Source: Elmis aenea
Taxonomy: Eukaryota; Arthropoda; Insecta; Coleoptera; Elmidae
Length of the DNA stretch: 64,000 nucleotides
Direction: 5' to 3'
Assembly: GCA_947652605.1 (NCBI GenBank)
Contig: OX393579.1
Coordinates: forward strand, 43,654,970-43,718,969
Below are positions 32,115-43,043 of the stretch, one piece after another. The stretch's first letter is position 1. The number at the start of each line of letters is the position of its first letter. The position numbers and the translations under genes are program-made. Below the pieces are notes generated by a model. The model was not told where the DNA came from. It did not search any database and saw nothing but the letters and a program-made list of their open reading frames with translations.

Positions 32115-32839
32115 TACAGGGTGACTTGTGGGAAACGGACGTTTTTTGAATGAACAGAACTCGGTTGATTTTCTTTTTTTTTTTTTTGCAAAATGAAGAA
32201 TAACATCTGCCATTTGCTATAACAAAGTCAAGTATCCTCTTGAACGAAAAGCATACTGCAAACGCATCCATGGAAGTTGTTAGAAACACGTTCCCTGGCC
32301 GCGTCATTTCGCGTTTCGGTGACTTGCCGTGGCCCCCAAGATCACCAGACTTATTTTCCTGCGACTTTTTCTTTTGGGGGCACTTAAAAAAACGTGTTTT
32401 TGCCCACAAAACGCGTACACTATTGGAGTTGAAAGATGCCATTACAGAAGAGACGCATTTAATTGACCCACAGCTGCTAGACCGAGTCATGAATGACTTC
32501 AGGCAGAGGCTTGAAACTTGCATTCAGGAGGGTGGCCGCCACCTGATGGATATAATTTTCCATAACTAAATAATTATGGTAAGTCAAATAGCATATGTTG
32601 TTTCTCAATTTGTAATAAATAAGTTTGCTTTTTCTTGAAAATCAACCGAGTTCTGTTCATTCATTTGTATACTTGATTAAAAACAAACAAAAAAAAACAA
32701 CTTTTCGTTCAAGAGGATACTTGACTTTGTTATATCAAATGGCAGATGTTATTCTTCACTTTGCAAAAAAAAACAAAAAAAAAAACTTGAAAATCAACCG
32801 AGTTCTGTTAAACGTCCGTTTCCCGCAAGTCACCCTGTA
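32115..32839. mobile_element. Mariner-like deletion derivative with intact ends, 725 bp
   Basis: Ends TACAGGGTGACTTGTGGGAA and its reverse complement, with inverted arms of about 130 bp (to 32250 on the left, from 32703 on the right). A TA duplication flanks it, within ATAACGTTA on both sides. Between the arms is the last third of a transposase gene (32264-32569). A second internal copy of AATCAACCGAGTTCTGTTC lies at 32640. Intact termini mean it could be moved in trans. Confidence 0.85.
32264..32569 (+). pseudogene. Mariner-like transposase C-terminal third
   Basis: The open frame encodes HTANASMEVVRNTFPGRVIS, then RFGDLPWPPRSPDLFSCDFF and FWGHLKKRVF, ending GGRHLMDIIFHN and a stop at 32567-32569. 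The HTA that starts it is the residue trio just after the second catalytic Asp in this family, so the deletion removed the helix-turn-helix region and the first two Asp. The remaining frame is undamaged, suggesting a recent deletion. The third catalytic Asp (in CDFF) is present. No start codon belongs to it: the open frame extends back only into the left inverted arm. Confidence 0.82.
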
Positions 32840-32841
32840 TA

Positions 32842-32938
32842 ACGTTATTAAAATATCGTTACGTTATTGTATAAAATATTATAGTCGAATCGTTATTATA
32901 ACGTTCTCGGGTATCGTTACGTTACGTTTTCCATCCCT
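32842..32938. mobile_element. Right end of a hAT-type element with ACGTTA words
   Basis: CGTTACGTTATTG, TTATTATAACGTTCTCGGG, ATCGTTACGTTACG and the terminus CCATCCCTG (reverse complement CAGGGATGG) match the hAT-end pattern of this window. The left terminus was not found, so a duplication cannot be tested. Confidence 0.45.
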
Positions 32939-33647
32939 GTTTTTAAGGACGAACATAAAAATTTAAATTTAATTTAAAAGAATTTTTCACGTCAGTAACA
33001 AAAATAAAATATAATTCTTTTTATAAACAAAACTATTTTAATAAATACTTTAATTAATTAACAGTTACTGCCCAATAATTTTCATTTTATTTTTATTGCA
33101 ATTATATTTTTGTACAGCTCATTTTTATGTTTTATGTAATCAAAAAATTCCAAGCAGTTCATATTATAATTACATTTGGTGTAAAGGCAAGCTTTCAGTG
33201 TTTCGACTCTTTAATTTTATTTATGATAGATAAAAACCTCTCACTAGTAGCGTTTATACCCGACAAACATAAAGAATAGGTACTTAACAATTTTTTAAAA
33301 TGAATTAATTGTTATTATTGCAACCCAGATTTGTTTAACGGTTATTGAACTTTGCCACCATTCACATTATTTTTCTTTAGATACAAAGTTTTTGATACAA
33401 CAAATTTCATCAAAAAGATCACCTTTTATTTGTAATTTTATTTTATTGGAAACAAAAAATATTGTTTTCTTACTTAGAACCAAACAAAATTTTATTTAAA
33501 ATTATTCTATCAATTGCAGCCATTTTTTCCAAATAGATAATCAATACAAGTTTGATAAAATGATGGCACAAATTCTTTAAATGACTTTGTATTTTAATAG
33601 TGATTTTTTTCCAATCGTAAAATAGTTCTTTTTACATTTATGGTTGT
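32939..33647. other. AT-rich DNA, no feature seen
   Basis: No gene, inverted repeat or transposon end supported. Confidence 0.35.
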
Positions 33648-33655
33648 GTTCAGAC

Positions 33656-34334
33656 CAGGGCTGCGGAGTCGGTAAAAAAAAAGTCGACTCCGACTCCGAC
33701 TCTGACTCCTGATAATTTTAGTCGGTCGACTCCGACTCCGACTTCAACAAAATTAAATACTAAGACATTTTATTGTGTGTAATATAAGAAAAAAAATAAT
33801 AAGCAAAAAAATTATTTAAAATTTCAGTTTAAATTTTGGGGCAAAGGACCACCTCGCAATTTTTTGTTGTACTCGGAGTCGGAGTCGGAGTCGGTACATT
33901 TTTCCCGACTCCGACTCCGACTCCAACAAAATTAAATACTAAGACATTTTATTGTGTGTAATATAAGAAAAAAAATAATAAACATAAAAAAATTATTTAA
34001 AATTTCAGTTTAAATTTTGCGGCAAAGGACCACCTCGCAATTTTTTGTTGTACTCGGAGTCGGAGTCGGAGTCGGTACATTTTTCCCGACTCCGACTCCG
34101 ACTCCAACAAAATTAAATACTAAGACATTTTATTGTGTGTAATATAAGAAAAAAAATAATAAACATAAAAAAATTATTTAAAATTTCAGTTTAAATTTTG
34201 CGGCAAAGGACCACCTCGCAATTTTTTGTTGTACTCGGAGTCGGAGTCGGAGTCGGTACATTTTTCCCGACTCCGACTCCGACTCCACTGACCAGAAATT
34301 CCCCCTAAACTCCGACTCCGACTCCACAGCCCTT
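33656..34334. mobile_element. 679-bp hAT-type element, GGAGTC-word family
   Basis: Ends CAGGGCTGCGGAGTCGG and CCGACTCCACAGCCCTT (terminal base mismatch) with a perfect 8-bp duplication GTTCAGAC at 33648-33655 and 34335-34342. Both ends and the interior carry long runs of GACTCC/GGAGTC. The interior is a three-copy tandem repeat (separate entry). The minus frame 34186-34458 with SRSRSR and DSDSDS is just the translated word repeat. Confidence 0.92.
33735..34290. repeat. Three tandem copies of a ~180-bp unit
   Basis: CAACAAAATTAAATACTAAG recurs at steps of 179 and 181 bp (near 33744, 33923 and 34104); TTTCCCGACTCC recurs at 33901, 34082 and 34263. Later units are almost identical, so the array arose by recent unequal exchange or replication slippage between the GGAGTC runs. 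Confidence 0.88.
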
Positions 34335-34342
34335 GTTCAGAC

Positions 34343-37194
34343 AACTGAAGTTCAAATTCTTTTATAGTAACGAAAGTTTCGCACATTGAAATATTCTGAG
34401 ATACAATTTTCTGAATGTGTTTATGAAAAGTTATAGCTTGATAATGGGGAAAAACCATGCTTTAGCGAAGGGATCATTAAAAAAGGTTTTGAAAATAGTA
34501 GAACATTTCTCCTGCCCTAAAAAGTATATTTTGAAAGGCGCAAACAGTTTTAAAATCTTAAAGTGGGTAATAAAGTCAACCACCAAGCTTTACTGTACCC
34601 TAGTAGTCTTTGATACTGAAGATTTTTCATCACAAATTTCCTTAAAATTTTCAAAGTATGAATTATTTGTTACTATTATGACTTTAATATCAATTACCAA
34701 TACTTATACAATTTTTCCATATGTGGCCGGCACTTGAAACACCAATTAATTTATTTCCACACATTTTTTTTTAAATAAAGGACAAAATTGAGTTTTGAAA
34801 AAATAAATAAATCTAAAGGATATCGCTTTGAAATAAAGGATTGCCTTTTATAATAAAGGACGTATGGTCACCGTAGGTATAACTGAAAACAATTTTAGGT
34901 TATGAAGCACATGATCTCCAACAAATTTTGTTTTGGAACTTTTTTTCTATTTTGAATAATAAACTACTCATAAAGTTGGTTGAAACCCTGTATAAACAAC
35001 GAAAACCAAGATATTTTTGTTAGAATCCAGACCTAGAGAACCATAACATAAAAAATGTGTTTTGAAGAAATCCTTTGCAAAAACAAATATGTCGCATTTT
35101 ACTTTCTTTGTAAAACTTGTCGTTTGCAAGATCCCTACAAAGGTCCACATAAAATAGACAAACTGTACGAGATGGCTAAATTTAAGGCATTTGTAGGCTA
35201 CCTTAGTAAAATAATCTGAGCTGGGTCTCTGAGGTTATTATTGCGGGATAAATACATGGTATCATTTGAAATAATATTTCAGAAACTTTTTGTTCTTTCT
35301 CAACAGCAAAAAGTTTTTTTTATTGTAAAGAAATCGTTGTTATGGATACTTTTCATTCTTATTTTTATAAAAGTTTGATGAATAATTCCGATTTTTGTGG
35401 CCATCTCAATTTCTGGGATGTAAAGTAATCTATTAATTTTGTATATGGAACTTATAGTAGGTAAGCCACGTTTTTATTATGAACAAAACTGTCTTAACGT
35501 TCAGATTTTTTTTCCATGTACTTATGTGTTACAAAAGACGCCGTTAAAATAGCATTTAATCATAAATGTCATGGAATTAAAAGTCTTCAAATAAATAAAA
35601 GATGAAGATCGATTTAGAAATTATTTTTATAGTAGATTTCGAGATATCACCTGCATAGAATGTTGAACAATAATTTATGTAACAATGCACGATAACATAA
35701 AGCTATGAACTGTTTACTCGAACAATTCCTTGAAACTAATGAATAATTAACCTAGAATAGAGATTTAATACCCTTTTCGGCCTACATAAGCTTTCCCATA
35801 AAAGTTTTTTATAAGCAAAGGGATGGAATTGTCAAAAAAGCTTCGCAATATTTATAAAAATTGCGTAAAAGGAAATTTATAAACCTGGGTATTTATAAAC
35901 TCAATCTTTTCTTGCTATTTTGCGGCGGATTCCCAAAGTCTGGGATCAGAGTATGTTATTGCCTTTTAGATACAGAACAGACCCCGTTTGAATTGGCTGG
36001 CTTAGAGGATATGTGAAGTTGCGAACTTCCGACCAACCATGTGCACAACATATTACTTTGAGGTTGGCTTTAATCTTCTGCTCCTTGAATAAAAGGAAAT
36101 CGGTTTTCATCCGAAATACGCCAGAACTTAACCTGGTATTAGCTGTAATCGCATAAAAGGTTTGTATAAAATTAAATTATAGTTTAAAAGTTTCATTACT
36201 TTCCGGAAGAACTACGAAAATGGATATTGAGCTATTTTTTGCTTCAGCGAAATTGATTTCGCTCAAAGAGGATTTTATCGGCTGCAATAAATATAAAGGA
36301 AAAACACACAAAAAACTGAAAGAAAGCAGTTTTAGCTTGAATTTCATACACTTCACACAACGAAAATATCAGCATCAGAAGTTAAAAAAGTAAATACCTT
36401 TTTAAAGTTTGTTTAGATACGTAAACTTTCCCTTTTCAAGCTAATATAATTTTATAACAACAGTCTTAACAGCATGCACAGCACAAACATCTTTCTTTTA
36501 ATAATAATAACAAGGGAAAAGTCGGTCCTTAATTCAAAGAAAATTTAAATATCGCTTGAGGATATATGAAAGCTGTATACCTTACTTACAAACAAAAATA
36601 CACACGTACCCCCAGACCATATACTCGAAATGTGCATAGCAAGACCCATAATATATACCTAAAACTGTTTAGGTATTTTATGACAATAATTGAAACTTCC
36701 TTGGATTATATTAAGATTTTGTAACAGATCGAGGGTGGTTTATCAGGACATCGGCTTTGTACACCTAGAAAAATTTATTTTAATTTATTTACAAATACAT
36801 GTACACTTATTCAATTTTTTGTTGGGATAAACATTATAAATATTTGAAATATTATATACTACATAACTGCTAATTCTGGCTATATTGTTGTTATTTTATG
36901 TTCAAATGTTCCTAATGCTTATCTCAACAATAAATAAGAAACCTTTGTAACATGTGCCAAATGAGTTTTAAAAGGTTTTACACCTTGTTTTTTTTTCACA
37001 GCCTACTATGTTTATTTAAAAAAAGCTGTTGTAATTTGCGCATCATTGAAAACTAGCACGTAACCCGTCCTAGGACGGAAATATTGTATATCTTAAATTT
37101 AAACTTTTAAACTATTACTTTTTATAATACCGTGAGCTGCAAGTTAGACACTGTTATGTTACCCGTGACCGTGAGTAAAAATTTACGGTTCATT
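34343..37194. other. AT-rich DNA, no gene supported
   Basis: Frames 34417-34737 (106 codons) and 34968-35150 have no recognisable motif. 35930-36150 is less AT-rich but featureless. No transposon ends were paired here. Confidence 0.35.
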
Positions 37195-37330
37195 AGACAC
37201 AACTCAGTCGGTCAAATGAACCCGTAGTGGTTTACTGGTAGCTATATTCATGCGTTACAGACTCAGTCAGTCACAGACAGATAGATAGATAGACAGAGTC
37301 AGGCTGGACTTTTATATACTGTATATTTAT
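37195..37330 (+). repeat. SINE/LINE 3' tail with (GATA)n
   Basis: ACTCAGTCAGTCACAGACAG, then ATAGATAGATAGAC, then GGCTGGACTTTTATATACTG. The GACAGATAGATAG plus GGACTTTTATATA order is a common 3' tail of insect non-LTR/SINE elements. The body upstream (37060-37190) is not recognised. Confidence 0.45.
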
Positions 37331-37867
37331 TGAAAATAACTACATCAACCTTTATATATTTAAAATAATAAAAACAGAACGAATTTTAATAGGTCATAGC
37401 CGACTTTAGCTTCCCTTTAAAAAAATGGTGTTTGTGTCATAACTTTTTAACGGCGATAAAAATATCTAAAAATAATCTTTATAAATGTTTTTGATATTTA
37501 CAACAATAACGGAGATATGGCACATTATAATCATGGCAAAAAACACTTTTTTCCAATAACTAAAAGACCAAAAATGATAATATTTTTGAAAATGGATCCG
37601 AGTTTTTCTCAATAAATGCATATTTTTGGTAATTTAACCGTTTCTCTATCTTGAATATTAAGCGAGATACCCATGTAATCCCATCGAATTTGGACCACCC
37701 TGTACAATTAAATATATATTATCGTCAAATAATCTTCTCATTACCTTCCTTGCTAATAGTATTTTACTGGGCATTCTCGAACTGCAGCAATTTTAGTAAA
37801 CAAATGTAAACAACTTTTCTAGTACCTACATTTAATTATTTTGTATTTATAAAATTGTAATATTTTT
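37331..37867. other. AT-rich DNA with one ACCCTGTA end
   Basis: Sequence resembles the body of ACAGGG-type MITEs and ends in ACCACCCTGTACAATT at about 37697. The opposite end is not clear. Confidence 0.35.
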
Positions 37868-37970
37868 TCTATTTTTCGAACAATTTTCCTTTCGAACAAT
37901 TTTCCATTGGAGCAATTGTTTTTCGAGCAATTTTCCTTCGAGCAATTTTCCTTTAAGCAATTTTCCGCAC
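37868..37970. repeat. Short tandem array of TTTTCGAGCAATTTTCC
   Basis: About six imperfect units of 14-17 bp (TTCGAACAATTTTCC, GAGCAATTTTCC and similar) in a row. The minus frame 37847-38080 that reads KLLEGKLLEKQLLQWK is only this array translated. Confidence 0.7.
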
Positions 37971-38384
37971 CCCGTGGTGGAGACAGCACTATGTTGTTTT
38001 TCTCGTATTAACTTAGGTGTAGGTAGCTGTGATTGAAATAAAACACAATAAAGTTGATACGTTGAATTTGATTCAGCCATCGTGATATAATTAACATCGA
38101 TGAATTTAAACCTCTATCTAAAAAGGGATACACCAGGTTTCATTCAGTGACTACGCCAAGGATAAAGCTCAAAGCAAGTCTGCCAGTCACCTGGGAGAAT
38201 GGAGGATGGTGTCAGCCATCAGTTCTGATCTCTCTGGGTTTCACTACCGTGGTCCTTTTATTTCTTCAGCTTTATGGCACAGGGAGCAGCGGCTTGGCAT
38301 ATCCCTTCTATTTCCAAAGTTTTGCATAATATTTACTAAACCCCACGTGGACTACGCGTTATTAAATAATATTATAGCGCTTTT
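37971..38384. other. Unassigned, less AT-rich segment
   Basis: 38120-38300 is noticeably less AT-rich and has two overlapping short frames (38147-38329, 38206-38394) with no recognised motif. It could be an exon remnant or an unidentified repeat. Confidence 0.3.
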
Positions 38385-38483
38385 GCACGTATAACTCTGA
38401 AAAACAGTTAGTTTTGATGTTCTTGATGCAATAAACACAGCCTTGATCAGATTTTAGCGACAACGTATCGTGACCTTCCCTGG
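38385..38483. mobile_element. Terminal fragment of foldback R1
   Basis: GCACGTATAACTCTGAAAAA through CGTATCGTGACCTTCCCTGG matches the right arm of R1 (8020-8119, 13895-13995). The rest of the element is missing. Confidence 0.75.
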
Positions 38484-38529
38484 GCAACTCTGAATTTTGT
38501 AAAAAGAAGATGGTGATTAAGAAAAAATT

Positions 38530-38692
38530 GGTCCTCGATTTGGTGACAAAACAAAAACGGGTTAACCAGTATTAACCGTTATTTAATTTCGGTACACGAA
38601 AACGAAAATGATATTTTATGGGCGGAGACGAATTATTTTGTTTTTATTCCGATTAGAAACAAATGAAATATTTTTCGTTTTTAGGCCCTGCT
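38530..38692. mobile_element. Terminal fragment of the GAACGAAAACG hAT family
   Basis: AACCGTTATTTAATTTCGGT followed by ACACGAAAACGAAAATG and the terminus TTCGTTTTTAGGCCCTG match the right end of the element at 53100-54264 (CGTTTTTAGTCCCTG) with many differences. An old, truncated copy. Confidence 0.6.
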
Positions 38693-39444
38693 TCAAAGAA
38701 ATATTTTTTCTTGATGCTGCCATCTAATACCATTAGAAAATAATAAAAACCGACCCATATGAGAACATCATGCACAAAGATTTTTAAAAAAATGTCTCAA
38801 CAAACAAATTTAATTTTGAATTAATGTCCTTACGCATGGACGCTATACACGAGAGGATTAAGAATCACATAAATTGAAAATATTCACAGGGTGCTATTTA
38901 CAGTAAAACGACACGGATTAGAACGGGGCAACAAAACTTTTGGTACTGCAGAAAATAATTTTGGATGATGTGGCTGGGCTGATAATCTTTAACAATTTTC
39001 TTAATTACCCTCTATTTCAATTAATAAACTAGATGTGAAGGAATACAAACTACGTAGACATCCTGATAGTATTTTTACATATCATTTGTTATTATTTACT
39101 AATGTTTTTTCTGTTTAAAAGTTATAAATTCTATGCATTTTCCTATTATTAAAAAAAGTATGAAATGCCACCAAAAAATATTACATATCACGTTTGGGAC
39201 TGACGACTGACCTAATACAATATTTTATACAACACATTTATAAAAATCATAAACAAAACATGATGCTTTTCATTTTAGTTCAAATAAATCGTCGTAGATC
39301 AAACGAAACCTTTACAAACGACAACATAACCTAACTAGTACTAGAATTCTTCACTAAACGTAACACAGTTATTGTCGGTATTTAGGTTGTTCATGTTCTT
39401 ACGTACAACTGGTGAGGGTCTTGTCTATTTTCTATTGTAAAAAA
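38693..39444. other. Region upstream of the zinc-finger gene
   Basis: No transposon recognised apart from a lone ACAGGGTG at 38886. This should contain the promoter and 5' leader of the gene at 39445, but no TATA box or initiator stands out. CTGGTGAGG at 39409-39417 resembles a splice donor and TTGTAAAAAAATGCAG just before the start an acceptor, so a non-coding leader intron cannot be excluded. Confidence 0.3.
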
Positions 39445-40464
39445 ATGCAGTCAACAGTTAATACTGAAGGTTTTTGTAAATATGAGGAACCAATGCAAAG
39501 TGGAACGTGTGTAAAAGATATAAAAGTGGAAACAATACATTCGGAGCCAGAAAAATATAATTCACAAATTAACTTAATTAATTACGAGTGTGTACGATCG
39601 AGTAGCAACAATTTTCAAGTAAAAAACGAATTTGAAAGCACCAAAGAAGTCAAATATGTAGGTGAGGTTGAAAAATTAGAAATAAAAGAAGAACCAATGG
39701 AATATACGTTTTGTAAAGATGAACATTTAAATAATCATAGTGACCAAGTGCAATGTGTTACGAATAAAATATTAATAAATAGTGAAACCAGTGATTATAA
39801 AACAAAAAACTTTATTAATGAAGGTGCAAAAAAATTTGAGTGTATGTCACAAGACAGAATATTCATTAAAAGTGATAATAATGACTTGAATACATTGTCA
39901 GATGTACCAAACCCAACCACAATGACTTGTAAATTAAAAATGTCACATGAGAGCACAACTAATAATGAAAAAACTATGAGTTACAGTAAAAAAAGTTATT
40001 TTCAAATGGTAGAGTCAAAAATTGGTAAAAACGTTCACATAAACAAATCAGATCAAAGCGACATTTGTGATAAACAGTTTAGGAGTGGAGGAGTTGGAAG
40101 TACTGATATGTTGGAAACGATAATAACATGTGTCATTTGTGAAAAAAATTTCACTAACCGTTGCCATTTCAATCGACATATGAGAACACACACTGGTGAA
40201 AGACCGTTTAAATGTGATATTTGTAATAAAGGTTTTAATGAGAAGGGCAACTTAAATGTTCATATTACGACACACACCGGTGACAAACGTTATCGATGTG
40301 ACATTTGTGAAAAATGTTTTAATAACCAAAGCCATCTAAAGCGACATATGAGAATACACACTGGTGAAAGACCGTTTAAATGTGACATCTGTGACAAACG
40401 TTTCCGGGACAGCAGTAATTTACTTGGTCATATTAAGACACATACTGGTGAAAAAAAAAAGTGA
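39445..40464 (+). CDS. C2H2 zinc-finger protein, single exon
   Basis: Predicted nuclear DNA-binding protein of 339 residues, the only likely host gene here. I chose the ATG at 39445 (A at -3); the frame runs 33 bases further upstream without another ATG. The N-terminal two thirds are acidic and Ser/Asn-rich, with DIKVETIHSEP and LEIKEEPMEY, each containing a SUMO-type I-K-x-E site. Four classical C2H2 fingers follow at residues 229-249, 257-277, 285-305 and 313-333, with TGERPFK-type linkers. Helix positions -1,2,3,6 read N,C,H,R; E,G,N,V; N,S,H,R; D,S,N,G. A degenerate half-finger (SDICDKQFRSGG) lies before finger 1. The protein ends in GEKKK at a run of ten A, and remains of a fifth finger follow out of frame. 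No ZAD or BTB domain is seen. Target genes are unknown. Confidence 0.85.
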   Translation: MQSTVNTEGFCKYEEPMQSGTCVKDIKVETIHSEPEKYNSQINLINYECVRSSSNNFQVKNEFESTKEVKYVGEVEKLEIKEEPMEYTFCKDEHLNNHSDQVQCVTNKILINSETSDYKTKNFINEGAKKFECMSQDRIFIKSDNNDLNTLSDVPNPTTMTCKLKMSHESTTNNEKTMSYSKKSYFQMVESKIGKNVHINKSDQSDICDKQFRSGGVGSTDMLETIITCVICEKNFTNRCHFNRHMRTHTGERPFKCDICNKGFNEKGNLNVHITTHTGDKRYRCDICEKCFNNQSHLKRHMRIHTGERPFKCDICDKRFRDSSNLLGHIKTHTGEKKK

Positions 40465-40505
40465 CATTTGTGAAAAAAATTCAGTAAGAACAGTAGTTTA
40501 GTTTA
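40465..40505 (+). pseudogene. Out-of-frame remains of a fifth zinc finger
   Basis: Directly after the stop, GACATTTGTGAAAAAAAT encodes DICEKN, as in fingers 2-4, and one frame further AGTAAGAACAGTAGTTTA encodes SKNSSL. So about two small deletions broke a fifth C2H2 finger, and no His pair survives downstream. The break lies at a ten-A run, so an assembly error should be considered. Confidence 0.65.
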
Positions 40506-40601
40506 TATTGATGTAGCATAGCGGATTATGAATTAAGTTGGCCATGATGTGTTAGGTTAGCTTTCCATTAGCGGATTTATGGTATTGTATGCATGCGTGC
40601 A

Positions 40602-40607
40602 AATAAA
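40602..40607 (+). promoter_or_regulatory. Candidate poly(A) signal AATAAA
   Basis: First AATAAA downstream of the zinc-finger gene, 138 bp after its stop. In AT-rich DNA such hexamers are frequent, so support is positional only. Confidence 0.3.
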
Positions 40608-40959
40608 AGCGCTTAATGTTACCGCTCGTTTATTTTACGCCCTCTTAAGAATTGTTTTAAGTCCCAGTATCTTGCAATCTGTCCAGAGACATTCAGCAAT
40701 TTATTATGACAAAGTACTGACATGCTGCAGTATGTCCAGTGACATATCTCCTTACGATTTATTTACATATTTGTGGTCTCTGGGGTTTCTGCTATGCTAC
40801 TTAAAATCTTAAAATCTATGAATGAGGTCTTCAGGATTATAACGCCTTAGACTACGATGTTGGTTGTTTTTTCAGAGTAATAGTTTTGCCAGTCTGTTGG
40901 GATGGCCATCGAGTCTCTGTCGCTATTTAGCACTGTAATTTCACACTCCTTGTTTAACC
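40608..40959. other. Unassigned DNA after the zinc-finger gene
   Basis: No gene. The frame 40579-40812 has no recognised motif. 40860-40959 may be an extension of the jockey relic that follows on the minus strand. Confidence 0.3.
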
Positions 40960-41203
40960 GATAATTAGTGGTCTGGTATGCTTTGTTTTACTTTCAGGAT
41001 AGGTTTAATTCTCCCCAAGAATAGTTTCTCAAATAGCTTAGAGAGAATTGGAAGCAAACTGATCTATACGATCGAACATCGCCCACTGGCTTACAAGGTT
41101 TCGGGATCATAATTATTTGGGCAGCTTTTCATTGTATTGGAAAGTGTCCAATTCTTAGTATTGCATTAAAGATCTGAGTTAAAAGTTTTACACCAATGTC
41201 TGA
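40960..41203 (-). pseudogene. Jockey-clade reverse transcriptase fragment
   Basis: On the minus strand the translation reads DIGVKLLTQIFNAILRIGHF, then PIQ, a stop, KAAQIIMIPKPCKPVGDV and RSYRSVC. This is the start of the RT domain of jockey-type non-LTR elements (family form IFNAIL..G.FP..WK.A.IIMIPKPGK....SYRPI). Frameshifts follow, then a trace of IPDH. Only RT blocks 1-2 remain, without endonuclease or the FADD box. This lineage is separate from the RTE-like element at 8875. Confidence 0.78.
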
Positions 41204-41368
41204 ATTTTAATCACAACATACCTCATAATTTTGAACAAATTTAGTTTTGTTGACTGGAATTATTACTTTAAAAAAAACAGAAAGTTCTTAAATACACGAT
41301 TTTTCAAAACTGCCAATAATTTTGTGTTTTGATAATTATTGTATATTAAACCTCTTAAACAATGAACT

Positions 41369-41475
41369 ATACCGGGTGATTCAGTTTGACTGTCGCATCC
41401 CTATAACTTTGTAAGTATTGAGAATAACCCCAACAGACCTTATATTTTTGGAAAAGGCGACAAATTCTCTATTAA
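41369..41475. repeat. Repeat with ACCGGGTGATTCAGTTTGAC end, copy 1
   Basis: ATACCGGGTGATTCAGTTTG followed by ACTGTCGCATCCCTATAAC is repeated at 55031-55136 with few changes. The match stops at about 41475, where the hAT fragment begins. The end resembles mariner-type termini. Confidence 0.6.
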
Positions 41476-41737
41476 ACAAAGTTTTAATTTTATCGGATAC
41501 ATATAAAAGTTAGTCAAAAATAACAATATTTGACCCTAACAAACAAGTGAAGTTAAATAAATGTTTTAAAAAACAAATTATTGATCTTCAAACGTTGAAA
41601 AAAGAAACAAAAAGTAGTTTTTTTTTTTAATTGTACATAATAAACTGGAGCAGTGGAGCAATCAAAATTATTTGCTCCGGACTCCGCTCCTGCTCCGGGC
41701 AAAAACCCACTGCTCCGTGCTCCGCTCCAAACACCTG
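41476..41737. mobile_element. Right part of a GGAGC-word hAT element, left-truncated
   Basis: Matches 41920-42188 almost throughout and ends GCTCCGCTCCAAACACCTG, one base off the family terminus CCAAACCCCTG. The left end was lost at the junction with the ACCGGGTG repeat. A complete copy begins only 44 bp further right, giving two same-orientation neighbours. Confidence 0.75.
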
Positions 41738-41781
41738 ATCATACAAACCATAAGACGCATTAGTAAAGTATCTGAAATAAC

Positions 41782-42188
41782 CAGGGGATTGGAGCAGTTC
41801 AATTTTTTAATTGCTCCGTTCCGGCATCCAAAAGCCTGCTCCTGCTCCGCTCCATGCTCCAAATATTGTTAACATTTTTAAAACAAGTTGTTTCATTAAA
41901 AAAATTGTTTTTAAAAACAAAATTTTAATTTTATCGGATATGTGGAAGTTGGTCAAAAATTACAATATTTGACCCTATTAAACAACTGAAGTTAAATAAA
42001 TGTTTGTAAGAACAAATTATTGATCTTCAAGATTGGAAAAAAAAGTAGTTTTTTTTTTTATTTTACACAACAAACTGGAGCAGTGGAGCAATCAAAATTA
42101 TTTGCTCCGGACTCCGCTCCAGCTCCGGGCAAAAACTCATTGCTCCACTGCTCCGTGCTCCAGCTCCATGCTCCGCTCCAAACCCCTG
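41782..42188. mobile_element. 407-bp hAT-type element, GGAGC-word family
   Basis: Ends CAGGGGATTGGAGCAG and GCTCCGCTCCAAACCCCTG; perfect 8-bp duplication GAAATAAC at 41774-41781 and 42189-42196. Subterminal GCTCC/GGAGC words in both halves, AT-rich centre. No coding capacity; the frames crossing it read the word repeats. Confidence 0.92.
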
Positions 42189-42196
42189 GAAATAAC

Positions 42197-43035
42197 AACA
42201 ATGAGAAATTGTCTTAAATTAGAAGATTGCATGGTAAATATTTTAAATTTAATTTTCATATTCATAATCAAATCATTATGCAAATTTGATTAATTTCTAA
42301 AGTTTCGCAATAATTTATATTGATATTATAATTTTTACGTCCTACAATTTAACCGAGCTGATGGATTTCCGAAATTAATTTCACTGACTAAAATAAATAA
42401 GAAGACCAAAATTCAGCTTAATATTTGGTAAACACAAATAGCTAGAACTTAATCAACGTCAAGGAGATTAATTGCTACCTAGATTTAATCTGAATGTAAC
42501 TGCTTTTGATAGATAATCTAATCCATTTCGAAATGATCACGGTAAATACCTTACCATAATGAGACGATACTGTCATTAAATTTGTGCTAAAAGCTAAAGC
42601 TAAACCAATATAACTTGCTACATGCGCTGCATTTACTTGTTAACATAATTACAATTTGCAAACACGTACATATTTATCGAATACATATTTACTCACTTAT
42701 AAGAGGACCAAGCTGAATTTGTTGCAATAAATTTAAACCAGTAAGGCGTGAAACACAAACTCCGCAACTTTATATTCTTTAGTTCTTTACCTGTCATTTG
42801 AGGTTTATTTGTTAAAGTTTAGTTGGTTAGATCCAAGATTATTAATTTCTTAAAATAGTGGAAGTGGTGAAAACATTAAGTTTATTCTAAAGCAGTGTTT
42901 TCCAATTTTTGTTTATAGTTTTTTAAACAACACAACCCTATTAAATTTTAAATGCCAAGCACAGCTAATTCTATCTACAAATTTTGTTTTCGTTTTTATG
43001 AATCAAAATTTAAAAAAACTGTTATAACCACATTA
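42197..43035. other. AT-rich DNA, no feature seen
   Basis: No gene, inverted repeat or transposon end supported. Confidence 0.35.
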
Positions 43036-43043
43036 ATATTAAT

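Noticed and set aside
33735..34290. CRISPR-like array from regular repeats
   Set aside because: Units are ~180-bp direct tandem copies without unique spacers, inside a eukaryotic transposon.
34186..34458. RS/DS-repeat protein resembling a splicing factor
   Set aside because: SRSRSR and DSDSDS come from translating GGAGTC/GACTCC words inside the hAT-type element at 33656-34334.
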